Shown here in pieces: positions 1 to 7,039 of a stretch of 39,577 nucleotides of DNA. Source of the stretch: Spirochaetia bacterium (GTDB lineage: Bacteria; Spirochaetota; Spirochaetia; Treponematales; Breznakiellaceae). Position 1 is the first letter of the stretch. Every line of letters begins with the position of its first letter. The stretch is taken from the NCBI GenBank assembly GCA_025997755.1, contig BNVA01000003.1:1-39577 (forward strand), in the 5' to 3' direction. A program made the translations under genes and the position numbers. The notes beneath the pieces are model-generated. The model worked only from the letters and a program-made list of their open reading frames with translations. It was not told the DNA's origin and searched no databases.

Positions 1-759
1 TGGGACGACACTGTAATTATGATAAACAAGGAACGGGCGTGTTTACGTTATTACGGGACGGAACAGCTGGCACTTTACAAAGCGCATTTACACAAAGATA
101 AAGCGGGTTTGGATGAAGATAATATTTTAAATCTCCTGCCAAAGGATGCTACGGTTGTCCACGACCACAACAAAGTGAATTACAACAATGATTATTCATT
201 CGCTAATGCCGAGTGCAACGAACATTTACTCCGGGACTTGAAAAAAGTGATTGACAATCTAGGCTCAGAGTGGGCGGCACAACTGAAGCAACTGCTTAGC
301 GGGACCAATAAAGAGCGTGAAAAGAAAAAGTCAGAAGGATGTGATGAATTTGACGAAAGTTTCACCGCTGATTTTTTTCAGAAGTTCAATCAAATAATGT
401 TATCGGCGTATTCGGAAAACAGAAACTCCGCGGATAAATATTATGGGCACTAAGAACTCACTCTGATTACTCGTATTCTGGACTACAAAAATGAATATCT
501 AGCTTGGGTTCTGGATTTTGACATTCCGTTTACCAATAATCTTTCTGAAAGGAGCTTGCGGGATGTAAAATCGAAGATGAAGATTTCCGGGCAATTCCAA
601 AACGAGAAAACCGCAAAGTATTACGCGAACATTAAGTCATATATCGAAACCTGCAACCGAAACGCCGTGAACGGCTTTTATGCTTTATCCAGACTCTGCA
701 CTGGCAAACCCATCTCGTTGAATGAGGTTTTTCAGCAGGCTAAAATAGGCTGTGAATAG
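1..759 (+). pseudogene. IS66-family transposase (TnpC), C-terminal part, interrupted by a stop codon
   Basis: The reading frame is already open at base 1, so the 5' part lies outside the window. The translation has the IS66 DDE core pattern: a VVHDHNKVNYNN stretch near base 160, a CNEHLLRDLKK stretch near base 220 (family CNAHLLREL), and a C-terminal NNLSERSLRDVKSKMKISG block near base 540 (family NNxAERxLRxxKxxxKxSG). A TAA at 451-453 interrupts the frame. The codons on both sides stay in the same frame and both match the family, so this is a nonsense mutation rather than a frameshift. The frame ends at TAG 757-759. The remnant is probably inactive. No IS66 orfA or orfB genes and no terminal repeat are visible in the window. 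Confidence 0.8.
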
Positions 760-791
760 TAACATTTTAGGTTGTTTCATAAGCCTACACC

Positions 792-1124
792 CTATACTCT
801 GCCTACAAAACTTTGTAAAAGTTTAGGATCATCGGCGGCTTGTTTTAGAATGTCTGCCATTATGCCGCTATACCCTTTGCCTAGCGATTTGTATTTTGTT
901 ATATAGTCGGGTTCAAGTCTTATCGTTACCGGCTGCCGTTTCTTTTTGCGGTTTCGCTCTGCCGCCAAAAAGGCAAATTCCTTGAGTGCATCGGGAGAAA
1001 GTTCAGGGCAGTCGTCAAGATTTATCGGGTATTTTGCCGCTTCTTTTATTTCCGCTTTTATTCGTTTCCATTCTTCTTTGCTAGGCTTTTGCCCAACCTT
1101 TACCGTCGATTTGATAATAGCCAT
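792..1124 (-). CDS. brnA: BrnA-type antitoxin
   Basis: About 110 residues. The C-terminal part carries PVTIRLEPDYITKYKSLGKG followed by YSGIMADILKQ, the ribbon-helix-helix DNA-binding segment typical of BrnA antitoxins. In this family the antitoxin neutralises BrnT and represses the shared promoter. I placed the start at the ATG reading MAIIKS; a longer version beginning at 1154 is possible. The gene begins inside the 3' end of the toxin gene, a 44-base overlap, so the two are co-transcribed and probably translationally coupled in the usual toxin-first BrnT-BrnA order. The pair sits between an IS66 remnant and an intact insertion sequence, a common setting for acquired toxin-antitoxin modules. 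Confidence 0.82.
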   Translation of the reverse strand: MAIIKSTVKVGQKPSKEEWKRIKAEIKEAAKYPINLDDCPELSPDALKEFAFLAAERNRKKKRQPVTIRLEPDYITKYKSLGKGYSGIMADILKQAADDPKLLQSFVGRV

Positions 1125-1395
1125 TATAACTTTTCCTTTCGGCTTTTGTAGCAAGCCGCGCCATTATTAAGCGCTTATTAGTGCCTGTTTCCGCATGCAC
1201 TACAAAAAGCGTTTTATCCACCTTGCCTATAGTTTGGCACCTTGTTTCGCCGGACGTGTTGCCCTCACTGTTGTCTATGCGATCTATCCTTTCGGGGTCG
1301 GAAAAAATATACTGCGCTGTTTCAAAACTTACACGATGTTTAAATAAATTTAGTTTTGCTTTTTCAGTATCCCATTCTATCCCATCTATAGGCAT
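1081..1395 (-). CDS. brnT: BrnT-type ribonuclease toxin
   Basis: About 104 residues. The N-terminus reads IEWDTEKAKLNLFKHRVSFE and is followed by TAQYIFSDPERI, the hallmark BrnT start (W-D-x-x-K-A-x-x-N-x-x-K-H-x-V-S-F). Downstream come a GET-R-x-x-TIGKVDKTLFVVH strand and RLIMARLATKAERKSY, the conserved basic C-terminal segment. BrnT toxins are RelE-fold ribonucleases that inhibit translation. The ATG of MPIDGIEWD is the likely start because family members begin just before the WD motif; upstream in-frame ATGs exist, one of which lies at the edge of the neighbouring IS. The C-terminus runs about 14 residues past the usual end, into brnA. The insertion sequence ends only about 50 bases upstream, so the native promoter may have been displaced. 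Confidence 0.82.
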   Translation of the reverse strand: MPIDGIEWDTEKAKLNLFKHRVSFETAQYIFSDPERIDRIDNSEGNTSGETRCQTIGKVDKTLFVVHAETGTNKRLIMARLATKAERKSYNGYYQIDGKGWAKA

Positions 1396-1447
1396 ATATA
1401 CCAGTGTATTACTTTTTGTAGGCTTTGTCAAATTCATGTATTTTAAG

Positions 1448-1469
1448 GGGTGCACCAAAAAATCGAGTG
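1448..1469. repeat. Left terminal inverted repeat of the ISKra4-like element
   Basis: Begins GGGTGCACC followed by six A and TCGAGTG. It matches the reverse complement of the right end with one indel in the A run and one substitution. The outer GGTGCACC is itself palindromic. Confidence 0.85.
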
Positions 1470-1520
1470 CAAATATGAAAAGAGTGATAAACTGAAATTA
1501 TCCTATTGGAGGGGATAATT

Positions 1521-2918
1521 ATGGATAAAAGAACAGTGGACGAGCGGATAGAGGAAGCAGGGCAGGTTTACAAGCAAAAGCTTCGGGAAAGGATGGGCGC
1601 TTTAATGACAATCGAAGGACCCAACGCGATTACGCTAGACGGAATAGAATCAATGTGGGGGCAAATAAACAAAGAAGCCGAAAAACTCACGGGTGAGTTT
1701 TTTAATGATGTCTTGAGCAATAATTTGCAGAATGAGTTGCTGCTTAAAAAAAACGAACTAGAAAATGCGGGTTTTGATGTACGCAACGGTGGAAAAAGGT
1801 CTTATTCGATTTTAACAACGAACGGGGAAATGCGAATACAAAAGACAGTTTTAAAGTTGAATCCGTCTGATAAGACCATCGGTAAAAATTGCAAAACCGA
1901 AGCTATAGTCCTAGATGATTATTTCAAATTAAAACAAATGCCGCATAAGATAACAAACGAATTAACAACGGAAGTTTGTTTTTGGGCGCAAAACCAGGGG
2001 TCTTATGAAAGCGCGCAAGAAATTCTGCGTAACAAAATGGATATAAATATAAGCGATGAATACATACGGACAATTACAATGGAAGTAGGGGAAAAAGTTT
2101 TTGATGATGATACAAAGAGAGCCGGTGACACAGGGCATTTAATTGACGAAATGCCTCCTAAACCCACTAAAAGCGGTGTTATATATGTAATGATAGATGG
2201 TTCAATGATAAACACGCGGGAAAAGAATGATGGCGGGTCTTCAAAGTGGAGTGAAATAAAACTGGCGGTATTTTTTAGCGGCAACGATTTAATAGCGTGT
2301 TCAAATGGAAAAAGACATATAATCAAGAAGAAAGACTATGCGGTAAGCACAGGTGATGTAAATGAATTTTCAAAATATTTATTAGAATGCGCGGTACGCA
2401 ATGGATATGGAAAATATGAAAAAGTTGTTATAGTAAGTGACGGCGCAACATGGATAAGAAATCTGTGTTACGATATTTTCCCTGATGCAATTCAGATACT
2501 GGATTTTTATCATTTAGCCGAACATGGAGGCGACACCGGAAAAGAGCTGTTTAATGACGAGCCTAAAAAATATGTGCCGTGGGCGGAAACTATAATTGCA
2601 TTTTTACGGGAAAGTGAAACAGGCAAAGCCATTGAGATACTATCGGAAAGCAAAGAAATTCCCAGTTGCAATCAGAAACTTATAACGTATATTAACAACA
2701 TTATCGAAAAAATAGACTACAAGAGATATATTCGCAACGGATACTTTATCGGTTCGGGGCCAATAGAAAGTGCAAACAAGGTCGTGGTTCAGCGGCGGTG
2801 TAAGCAATCCGGTATGCGGTGGAACCTGTCAAACGCAGGATTCATGCTTTCATTACGCTCAAAAGTTGAGAGCGGGCTTTGGACTAGCACTGCAAACAGG
2901 CTTTTGTCGACCGCCTAA
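1521..2918 (+). CDS. ISKra4-family transposase
   Basis: 465 residues. The DDE catalytic core is visible: IYVMIDGSMINTRE (first Asp), VVIVSDGATWIRNL followed by ILDFYHLAEH (second Asp and the following helix), and FIGSGPIESANK before QRRCKQSGMRW (Glu). The last two blocks are typical of ISKra4 transposases. The start is the ATG at 1521, preceded by GGAGGGG at 1508-1514; an in-frame TTG at 1506 lies inside that ribosome binding site and is unlikely. The N-terminal third has no motif I recognise. The protein would catalyse cut-and-paste or copy movement of the flanking inverted repeats. No frameshift or internal stop is seen. Confidence 0.85.
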   Translation: MDKRTVDERIEEAGQVYKQKLRERMGALMTIEGPNAITLDGIESMWGQINKEAEKLTGEFFNDVLSNNLQNELLLKKNELENAGFDVRNGGKRSYSILTTNGEMRIQKTVLKLNPSDKTIGKNCKTEAIVLDDYFKLKQMPHKITNELTTEVCFWAQNQGSYESAQEILRNKMDINISDEYIRTITMEVGEKVFDDDTKRAGDTGHLIDEMPPKPTKSGVIYVMIDGSMINTREKNDGGSSKWSEIKLAVFFSGNDLIACSNGKRHIIKKKDYAVSTGDVNEFSKYLLECAVRNGYGKYEKVVIVSDGATWIRNLCYDIFPDAIQILDFYHLAEHGGDTGKELFNDEPKKYVPWAETIIAFLRESETGKAIEILSESKEIPSCNQKLITYINNIIEKIDYKRYIRNGYFIGSGPIESANKVVVQRRCKQSGMRWNLSNAGFMLSLRSKVESGLWTSTANRLLSTA

Positions 2919-2921
2919 AAA

Positions 2922-2942
2922 CACTTGATTTTTGGTGCACCC
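2922..2942. repeat. Right terminal inverted repeat of the ISKra4-like element
   Basis: Reads CACTTGATTTTTGGTGCACCC, immediately after the transposase stop codon. Its reverse complement matches the left end at 1448-1469. Confidence 0.85.
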
Positions 2943-3037
2943 TTTTTTAAGGTTTCGTCAGACGGATGGGGCTTTCAATCCCTCCCCAAGCGCGCAGTTA
3001 TGGATTATAAATTAAAGTTAAAACACGCTGTCGTAGA

Positions 3038-4183
3038 TTATTGAGATTGGAGCAGAGCGGCTTCGATTTTTCGCTGTTCGAGAGCCGCCCGTGCATCTTC
3101 CAGATTCTTTTCCGCTAACGCTACATTGTTGTCGGCAGTTTTGATTCTGCCGCCTTGCCCGCCTAGAGCCTTTTTTATTAATTCAATTTCTGCTGCTTTT
3201 GCCTTTGATGCTTCATTTCCAACTATTGGTTCACCAAATTTATTCCTTACAACATTTATATTTGCTTTTTCATACTCGCCCTGAGCAATAAGTAGATCTT
3301 CTTCCAGCGTTTTTTGACGTGTCCGTTCCTGCAGAGCCTTCTGTTTTGCAGCTTCAAGCGCCCTTTCGTATTCGCGTAACTCGTTTTCTGCCTTCTCCGC
3401 AGCAGTCTTTGCTTTCGCAAGCAACTGCGCCTTAGTTGGCGGCGGCGGTGCCGGGTTGAATTTTTGGGGGTCGGCGCCTTTAACCGGCTCTTTTTTAATG
3501 GCTTCCACCACTTCTTTATTGACAACCTCTTTAAGCTCTATCTGCATATTTCCATCAGCATCAGGGTCGTAAAGAGGTATAATAATCTGTGTTCCACCGG
3601 GCCAGTCCCTAAAAGAAGGTGATAAGCCTAAAGTGTCGCCATTCAAATATTTAACCACTTCCTTCTTATAAAATTCATTAAAGCGATCAAAATTTTTACG
3701 GTTTATTGCATTGTACACGGTAACATAGATTGCTATTTCGTCTGCAACATTTTGAGGATAGCGGTAAGCGGTTTCAATATAGCCGGAAAGAATGTACCGC
3801 AGATTAGATATTGTATCTACACCGGCTTGTTTTCCTAACATTATAATATCGGCAGAAAGTCCATCTGCATCTGTTGTGCTGATGTCATATATTTCTTCAA
3901 GTGAGTAACGCGCAGTATCGCCCACAATAATATTTTGCTTTCGATTTCCCTTATTGTCAAAAAGCGCATTTGCAAGCGCTTTTCCTATAGCCCTTATTTG
4001 TTCAACCGAAGTTCCGTTGTTGACAACATTAGGGTTGTTTTCAAATTCAACTTTCCCTTGGGACTTACCAAGCTCTGTTTTATCTATATCAATGGCGCTT
4101 AAAGATATAGTCCAAAAACTCAAGAAAACAGCGGATAACACCAATATCTTAGGGACGCCCCTTGTAAATAGTGTTTTAATCAT
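3038..4183 (-). CDS. P83/100-family exported antigen, shortened C-terminus
   Basis: 381 residues. Residues 1-30 form a signal peptide (basic start, long hydrophobic run, SLSA region). The segment KSQGKVEFENNP followed by EQIRAIGKALANAL and the TDADGLSADIIMLGK block match the conserved N-terminal domain of the spirochaete P83/100 family, known as a serological antigen of Borrelia and Treponema with unsettled function. A proline stretch (PAPPPPTK, about residue 245) leads into a long Ala/Glu/Lys-rich coiled coil that runs to the end. Family members I remember are nearer 480-700 residues, so the C-terminal globular domain appears to be missing. The gene starts 10 bases after the flaB stop with only a weak ribosome binding site, so it is probably read from the flagellin promoter. 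Confidence 0.7.
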   Translation of the reverse strand: MIKTLFTRGVPKILVLSAVFLSFWTISLSAIDIDKTELGKSQGKVEFENNPNVVNNGTSVEQIRAIGKALANALFDNKGNRKQNIIVGDTARYSLEEIYDISTTDADGLSADIIMLGKQAGVDTISNLRYILSGYIETAYRYPQNVADEIAIYVTVYNAINRKNFDRFNEFYKKEVVKYLNGDTLGLSPSFRDWPGGTQIIIPLYDPDADGNMQIELKEVVNKEVVEAIKKEPVKGADPQKFNPAPPPPTKAQLLAKAKTAAEKAENELREYERALEAAKQKALQERTRQKTLEEDLLIAQGEYEKANINVVRNKFGEPIVGNEASKAKAAEIELIKKALGGQGGRIKTADNNVALAEKNLEDARAALEQRKIEAALLQSQ

Positions 4184-4193
4184 TGCTTTATTG

Positions 4194-5051
4194 CTACCGC
4201 ATTAGGTTTAGCACAGATTGATGGCTTACGTTAGCTTGAGCCACCATAGACGTACCGGATTGCGTTAGAATCTGATCCTTTACAAAATTTACCATTTCAC
4301 TAGCCATATCAGCATCGCGTATGCGTGATTCGGCGGCGGCTAAGTTTTCCGAACCGGAATCTAAACCCCTCATGGCAAATTCAAGGCGGTTTTGGTAAGC
4401 GCCTAGGTCTGCCCTTTGCTTGCTTACAACTTCAAGTGATTTAGAAATTGTGTTAATTGCGCGGTTCGCATCATCGGTAGTAGTTATCTGAATGCCGGTA
4501 GTTTCGCCAAGCGCCCGGAGACCTAAGCCTGCGGATGTCATCGTGGAAACATAGACACGCTCACTCTGATCCATATTTGCCCCTATGTGAAACCACATAG
4601 AAGCTGTTGCATTTCCCCATTCCCCGTTAGAAAATCGACCTGTAAGCATATTTAGACCATTAAACTGGGCATGAGAGGCAATTCTATCAATTTCATCAAT
4701 AAGCTGCGAAACTTCAACTTGTATCATCGTTCTGTCGCTTTGAGTATAAATACCGTTGGCAGATTGAATGGCAAGCTCTCGAAGTCTATGAAGGACATCT
4801 GTTGTTTCTTGCAAATAACCTTCACTTGTTTGAATAAAAGAAATGTTGTCCATGGCATTTGCGGATGCACGGTTAAGTCCGCGAACAAGGCTGCGCATTT
4901 TTTCTGAAACTGAAAGATCGGCGGCATCATCCCCGGCGCGGTTAATGCGAATACCTGAGCTAAGCTTTTCTTGGTCTTTAGACACGTTACCCACAGCAAG
5001 CCCAAGCGACCTTTCTGCGTGAACTGCGTTTAAATTATGATTTATGACCAT
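4194..5051 (-). CDS. flaB: Periplasmic flagellar core flagellin FlaB
   Basis: 285 residues, the usual spirochaete FlaB length. The N-terminus MVINHNLNAVHAERSLG, the segment LSSGIRINRAGDDAADLSVS and the C-terminal SRIRDADMASEMVNFVKDQI with a final VLNLMR are hallmark D0/D1 flagellin segments. No variable outer D2/D3 domain is present, as expected for filaments confined to the periplasm. FlaB subunits polymerise into the core of the endoflagellum after export by the flagellar type III system, so there is no cleaved signal peptide. A strong AAGGAGG precedes the ATG. A sigma-28-like promoter lies about 70 bases upstream. Only one flaB copy is in this window; treponemes often have several elsewhere. 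Confidence 0.96.
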   Translation of the reverse strand: MVINHNLNAVHAERSLGLAVGNVSKDQEKLSSGIRINRAGDDAADLSVSEKMRSLVRGLNRASANAMDNISFIQTSEGYLQETTDVLHRLRELAIQSANGIYTQSDRTMIQVEVSQLIDEIDRIASHAQFNGLNMLTGRFSNGEWGNATASMWFHIGANMDQSERVYVSTMTSAGLGLRALGETTGIQITTTDDANRAINTISKSLEVVSKQRADLGAYQNRLEFAMRGLDSGSENLAAAESRIRDADMASEMVNFVKDQILTQSGTSMVAQANVSHQSVLNLMR

Positions 5052-5119
5052 GTAATCCTCCTTGGGGTTTTAACTAACCAAATTTACTAGCCATTTTTAT
5101 AATTAAAGCCATTACACAA

Positions 5120-5147
5120 CTATCGGCAAATTTCATAAAAAACTTTA
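5120..5147 (-). promoter_or_regulatory. Sigma-28 (FliA)-like promoter of flaB
   Basis: On the minus strand the sequence reads TAAAGTTT, 12 bases, then GCCGATAG. The FliA consensus is TAAAGTTT-N11-GCCGATAA, so 15 of 16 positions agree and the spacer is one base long. The expected transcription start is near 5113, giving a leader of about 60 bases before the flaB ATG. Confidence 0.75.
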
Positions 5148-5283
5148 TATTAATTTACACCTTATTTTTAAAAATCGTCAAGCGCTCCCGGCGGCAGGCA
5201 TCGCGCAGCTAGAACAATAGACACAGGGCGCAAATATGGGTAAGAATTAACACAATAAAAACTTAACATAAGGAATGTTTGGT

Positions 5284-6585
5284 ATGATTTTTAATCCTGA
5301 GTATGAATCTATGGATCATGAGGCAAGGCATAAGCTGCAATTTGCCCGTTTAAAAAATCTTGTAGAAAAACTTTACGCCGATGTCCCGTTTTACAGGGAA
5401 AAAATGGACAGGATGGGAATAAAGCCAAAGGATATTCGCAAACTTTCGGATATTTCGGAGCTGCCGTTTACAACAAAGGATGATTTGAGGGAGACCTTTC
5501 CTTACGGTCTTTTGGCAACTTCAAGGTCAAATATTGAGGAAATTCACATGTCGTCTGGAACTACCGGTATACCGGTTGTGGATGCCTACACAAAAAAGGA
5601 TATTGACATCTGGGGCGAATCTATGGCGCGTACCCTTGCCGGAGCTGGCGGCAACAAGGACGATACCGTGCAAAACTGCTACGGCTACGGACTTTTTACA
5701 GGAGGGCTGGGCGCTCACTACGGAGCTAAGTACTTGGGGGCGAACGTGATACCCATGTCGTCGGGAAATACGGCGCGTCAGCTTCAAGTTATGCAGAGTT
5801 TTGGTTCGACTATACTCACCTGTACCCCCTCATACGCTCTCTACATGGCGGAGGAAGCTCTCGAAGCCGGTATAGACCCGCGCAAACTCCCCCTTTGCAA
5901 AGGCTGTTTTGGCGCGGAGCCTTGGAGCGAAAATATGAGGAAGGAGATAGAGTCGCGTTTCGGTATGAAAGCGTACGACATCTACGGGCTTACCGAAATT
6001 ATCGGTCCCGGCGTGGCTTTTGAATGCGAGGCTCAGGACGGACTTCATATAAACGAAGACCTATTTTATCCTGAAATTATTAATTCCGATACCGGCAAGC
6101 CGCTGCCAATAGGCGAAAAAGGCGAGCTTGTCTTTACCACACTTACCAAAGAAGGAACGCCGCTGTTACGTTACCGCACACGGGATGTTACTTATTTGAT
6201 GGAGCAGCCGTGTACCTGCGGACGCACTACGATAAGAATGCACAGGCTTTTCGGCCGCACAGACGATATGCTGATAGTACGAGGCGTGAACGTATTCCCA
6301 AGTCAGATCGAGCATGCTCTAATTGAAATTGAAGGCACAGAGCCTCAGTATTTGATCATATTAAACCGCGGCGACAATCATCTTGACGAAATTGAACTTC
6401 AAGTTGAGGTAAGAAAGGACTTCTTTAGCGATGAAACAAAAAATTTGGAATCGCTTAAAGAAAAGATTCAAAATGTGTTAAAATCAAAATTGCAAATCGC
6501 TATAAAAGTAAAATTGGTGGAGCCTAAAACTATAGAACGCTCTATGGGAAAGGCAAAAAGAGTGATTGACAACAGAAAAATATAG
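5284..6585 (+). CDS. paaK: Phenylacetate-CoA ligase-like adenylate-forming enzyme
   Basis: 433 residues. The start reads MIFNPEYESM, matching the family MIWNPExE beginning; I prefer this ATG over one nine bases earlier because AAGGA is then correctly spaced. Motifs: YADVPFYREKM near the N-terminus, the AMP-binding loop MSSGTTGIP, YGYGLFTGGLG, FGAEPWSE, DIYGLTEIIGPG, LLRYRTRDVT, and GRTDDMLIVRGVNVFPSQIE at the hinge to the small C-terminal domain. The family activates phenylacetate or other aryl acids with ATP and CoA. In anaerobes such enzymes commonly sit beside an ACT protein, as here, and are linked to aromatic amino acid or arylacetate metabolism. The actual substrate cannot be read from sequence. 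Cytoplasmic. Confidence 0.88.
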   Translation: MIFNPEYESMDHEARHKLQFARLKNLVEKLYADVPFYREKMDRMGIKPKDIRKLSDISELPFTTKDDLRETFPYGLLATSRSNIEEIHMSSGTTGIPVVDAYTKKDIDIWGESMARTLAGAGGNKDDTVQNCYGYGLFTGGLGAHYGAKYLGANVIPMSSGNTARQLQVMQSFGSTILTCTPSYALYMAEEALEAGIDPRKLPLCKGCFGAEPWSENMRKEIESRFGMKAYDIYGLTEIIGPGVAFECEAQDGLHINEDLFYPEIINSDTGKPLPIGEKGELVFTTLTKEGTPLLRYRTRDVTYLMEQPCTCGRTTIRMHRLFGRTDDMLIVRGVNVFPSQIEHALIEIEGTEPQYLIILNRGDNHLDEIELQVEVRKDFFSDETKNLESLKEKIQNVLKSKLQIAIKVKLVEPKTIERSMGKAKRVIDNRKI

Positions 6586-6622
6586 AGAAATAAAAACAGG
6601 TAAAGGGGATTGAGGTGGTAAT

Positions 6623-7039
6623 ATGCAAATAAATCAGATTTCGGTGTTTTTAGAGAACAGTGCGGGACGGCTTGCGGAAGTAACAAAAACTATGTCCGAT
6701 GCCGGTATAAATCTAAGGGCAATAAGCATTGCCGACACAGCCGATTTCGGCATATTGCGCATGATCGTTAATAAACAAGACGAAGCGCAAAATGCCCTGA
6801 TTAAAGCCGGCTTTACAATCAGGCTTACCAAAGTGCTGGTTGTCGAAATAGACGACAAGCCCGGTTCGCTTGCCGTCCTAATGGAACTTTTTCAAAAATC
6901 TAATGTTAACGTCGAGTATCTTTACAGCTCGCTTCAAAACAACAACGGCAAAGCAGTTTGTATATTTAAACTAAACGACTACGATAAGGGACTAAAAATC
7001 GTCAAGGAAGCGGAGCTTACCGTTGTGGAGCAATTTTGA
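6623..7039 (+). CDS. Tandem ACT-domain protein
   Basis: 138 residues forming two ACT domains. The first (residues 1-68) begins QISVFLENSAGRLAEVTKTM and DAGINLRAISIADT; the second (about 70-138) begins VLVVEIDDKPGSLAVLMELF and VNVEYLYSS. The G-R/S-L-A turn after the first strand is the usual small-ligand site. Proteins of this type bind amino acids and are typically encoded beside phenylacetate-CoA ligases, 38 bases upstream here. There is no catalytic or DNA-binding domain, so it probably acts as a ligand sensor for a partner. The ATG follows GAGGTGG. The stop TGA overlaps the next start by one base (TGATG), coupling translation to glgA. Confidence 0.85.
   Translation: MQINQISVFLENSAGRLAEVTKTMSDAGINLRAISIADTADFGILRMIVNKQDEAQNALIKAGFTIRLTKVLVVEIDDKPGSLAVLMELFQKSNVNVEYLYSSLQNNNGKAVCIFKLNDYDKGLKIVKEAELTVVEQF

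Larger units (their letters stand above)
1447..2942 (+). mobile_element. ISKra4-like insertion sequence, apparently complete
   Basis: An element of about 1.5 kb made of one transposase gene bounded by near-perfect terminal inverted repeats (1448-1469 and 2922-2942). The octamer TTTTAAGG occurs at both edges (1441-1448 and 2945-2952), which could be a target duplication, although its position relative to the repeat is shifted by about two bases between the two sides. Transposase frame, ribosome binding site and both ends look intact, so the element may be active. It lies just upstream of the brnTA pair and 95 bases from the end of the P83/100 gene. Confidence 0.8.

Noticed and set aside
946..1495. 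Plus-strand frames opposite brnA and brnT
   Set aside because: The minus-strand products match BrnA and BrnT; the plus-strand translations look like nothing and lack start signals.
2949..3037. Terminator or gene remnant between the IS and P83/100
   Set aside because: Some short complementary C/G runs are present but no stable stem followed by a T run, and no reading frame with family resemblance.
3012..3045. TAAAGTTA on the plus strand near 3012 as another sigma-28 site
   Set aside because: No GCCGATAA-like box at suitable distance and no plus-strand gene downstream.
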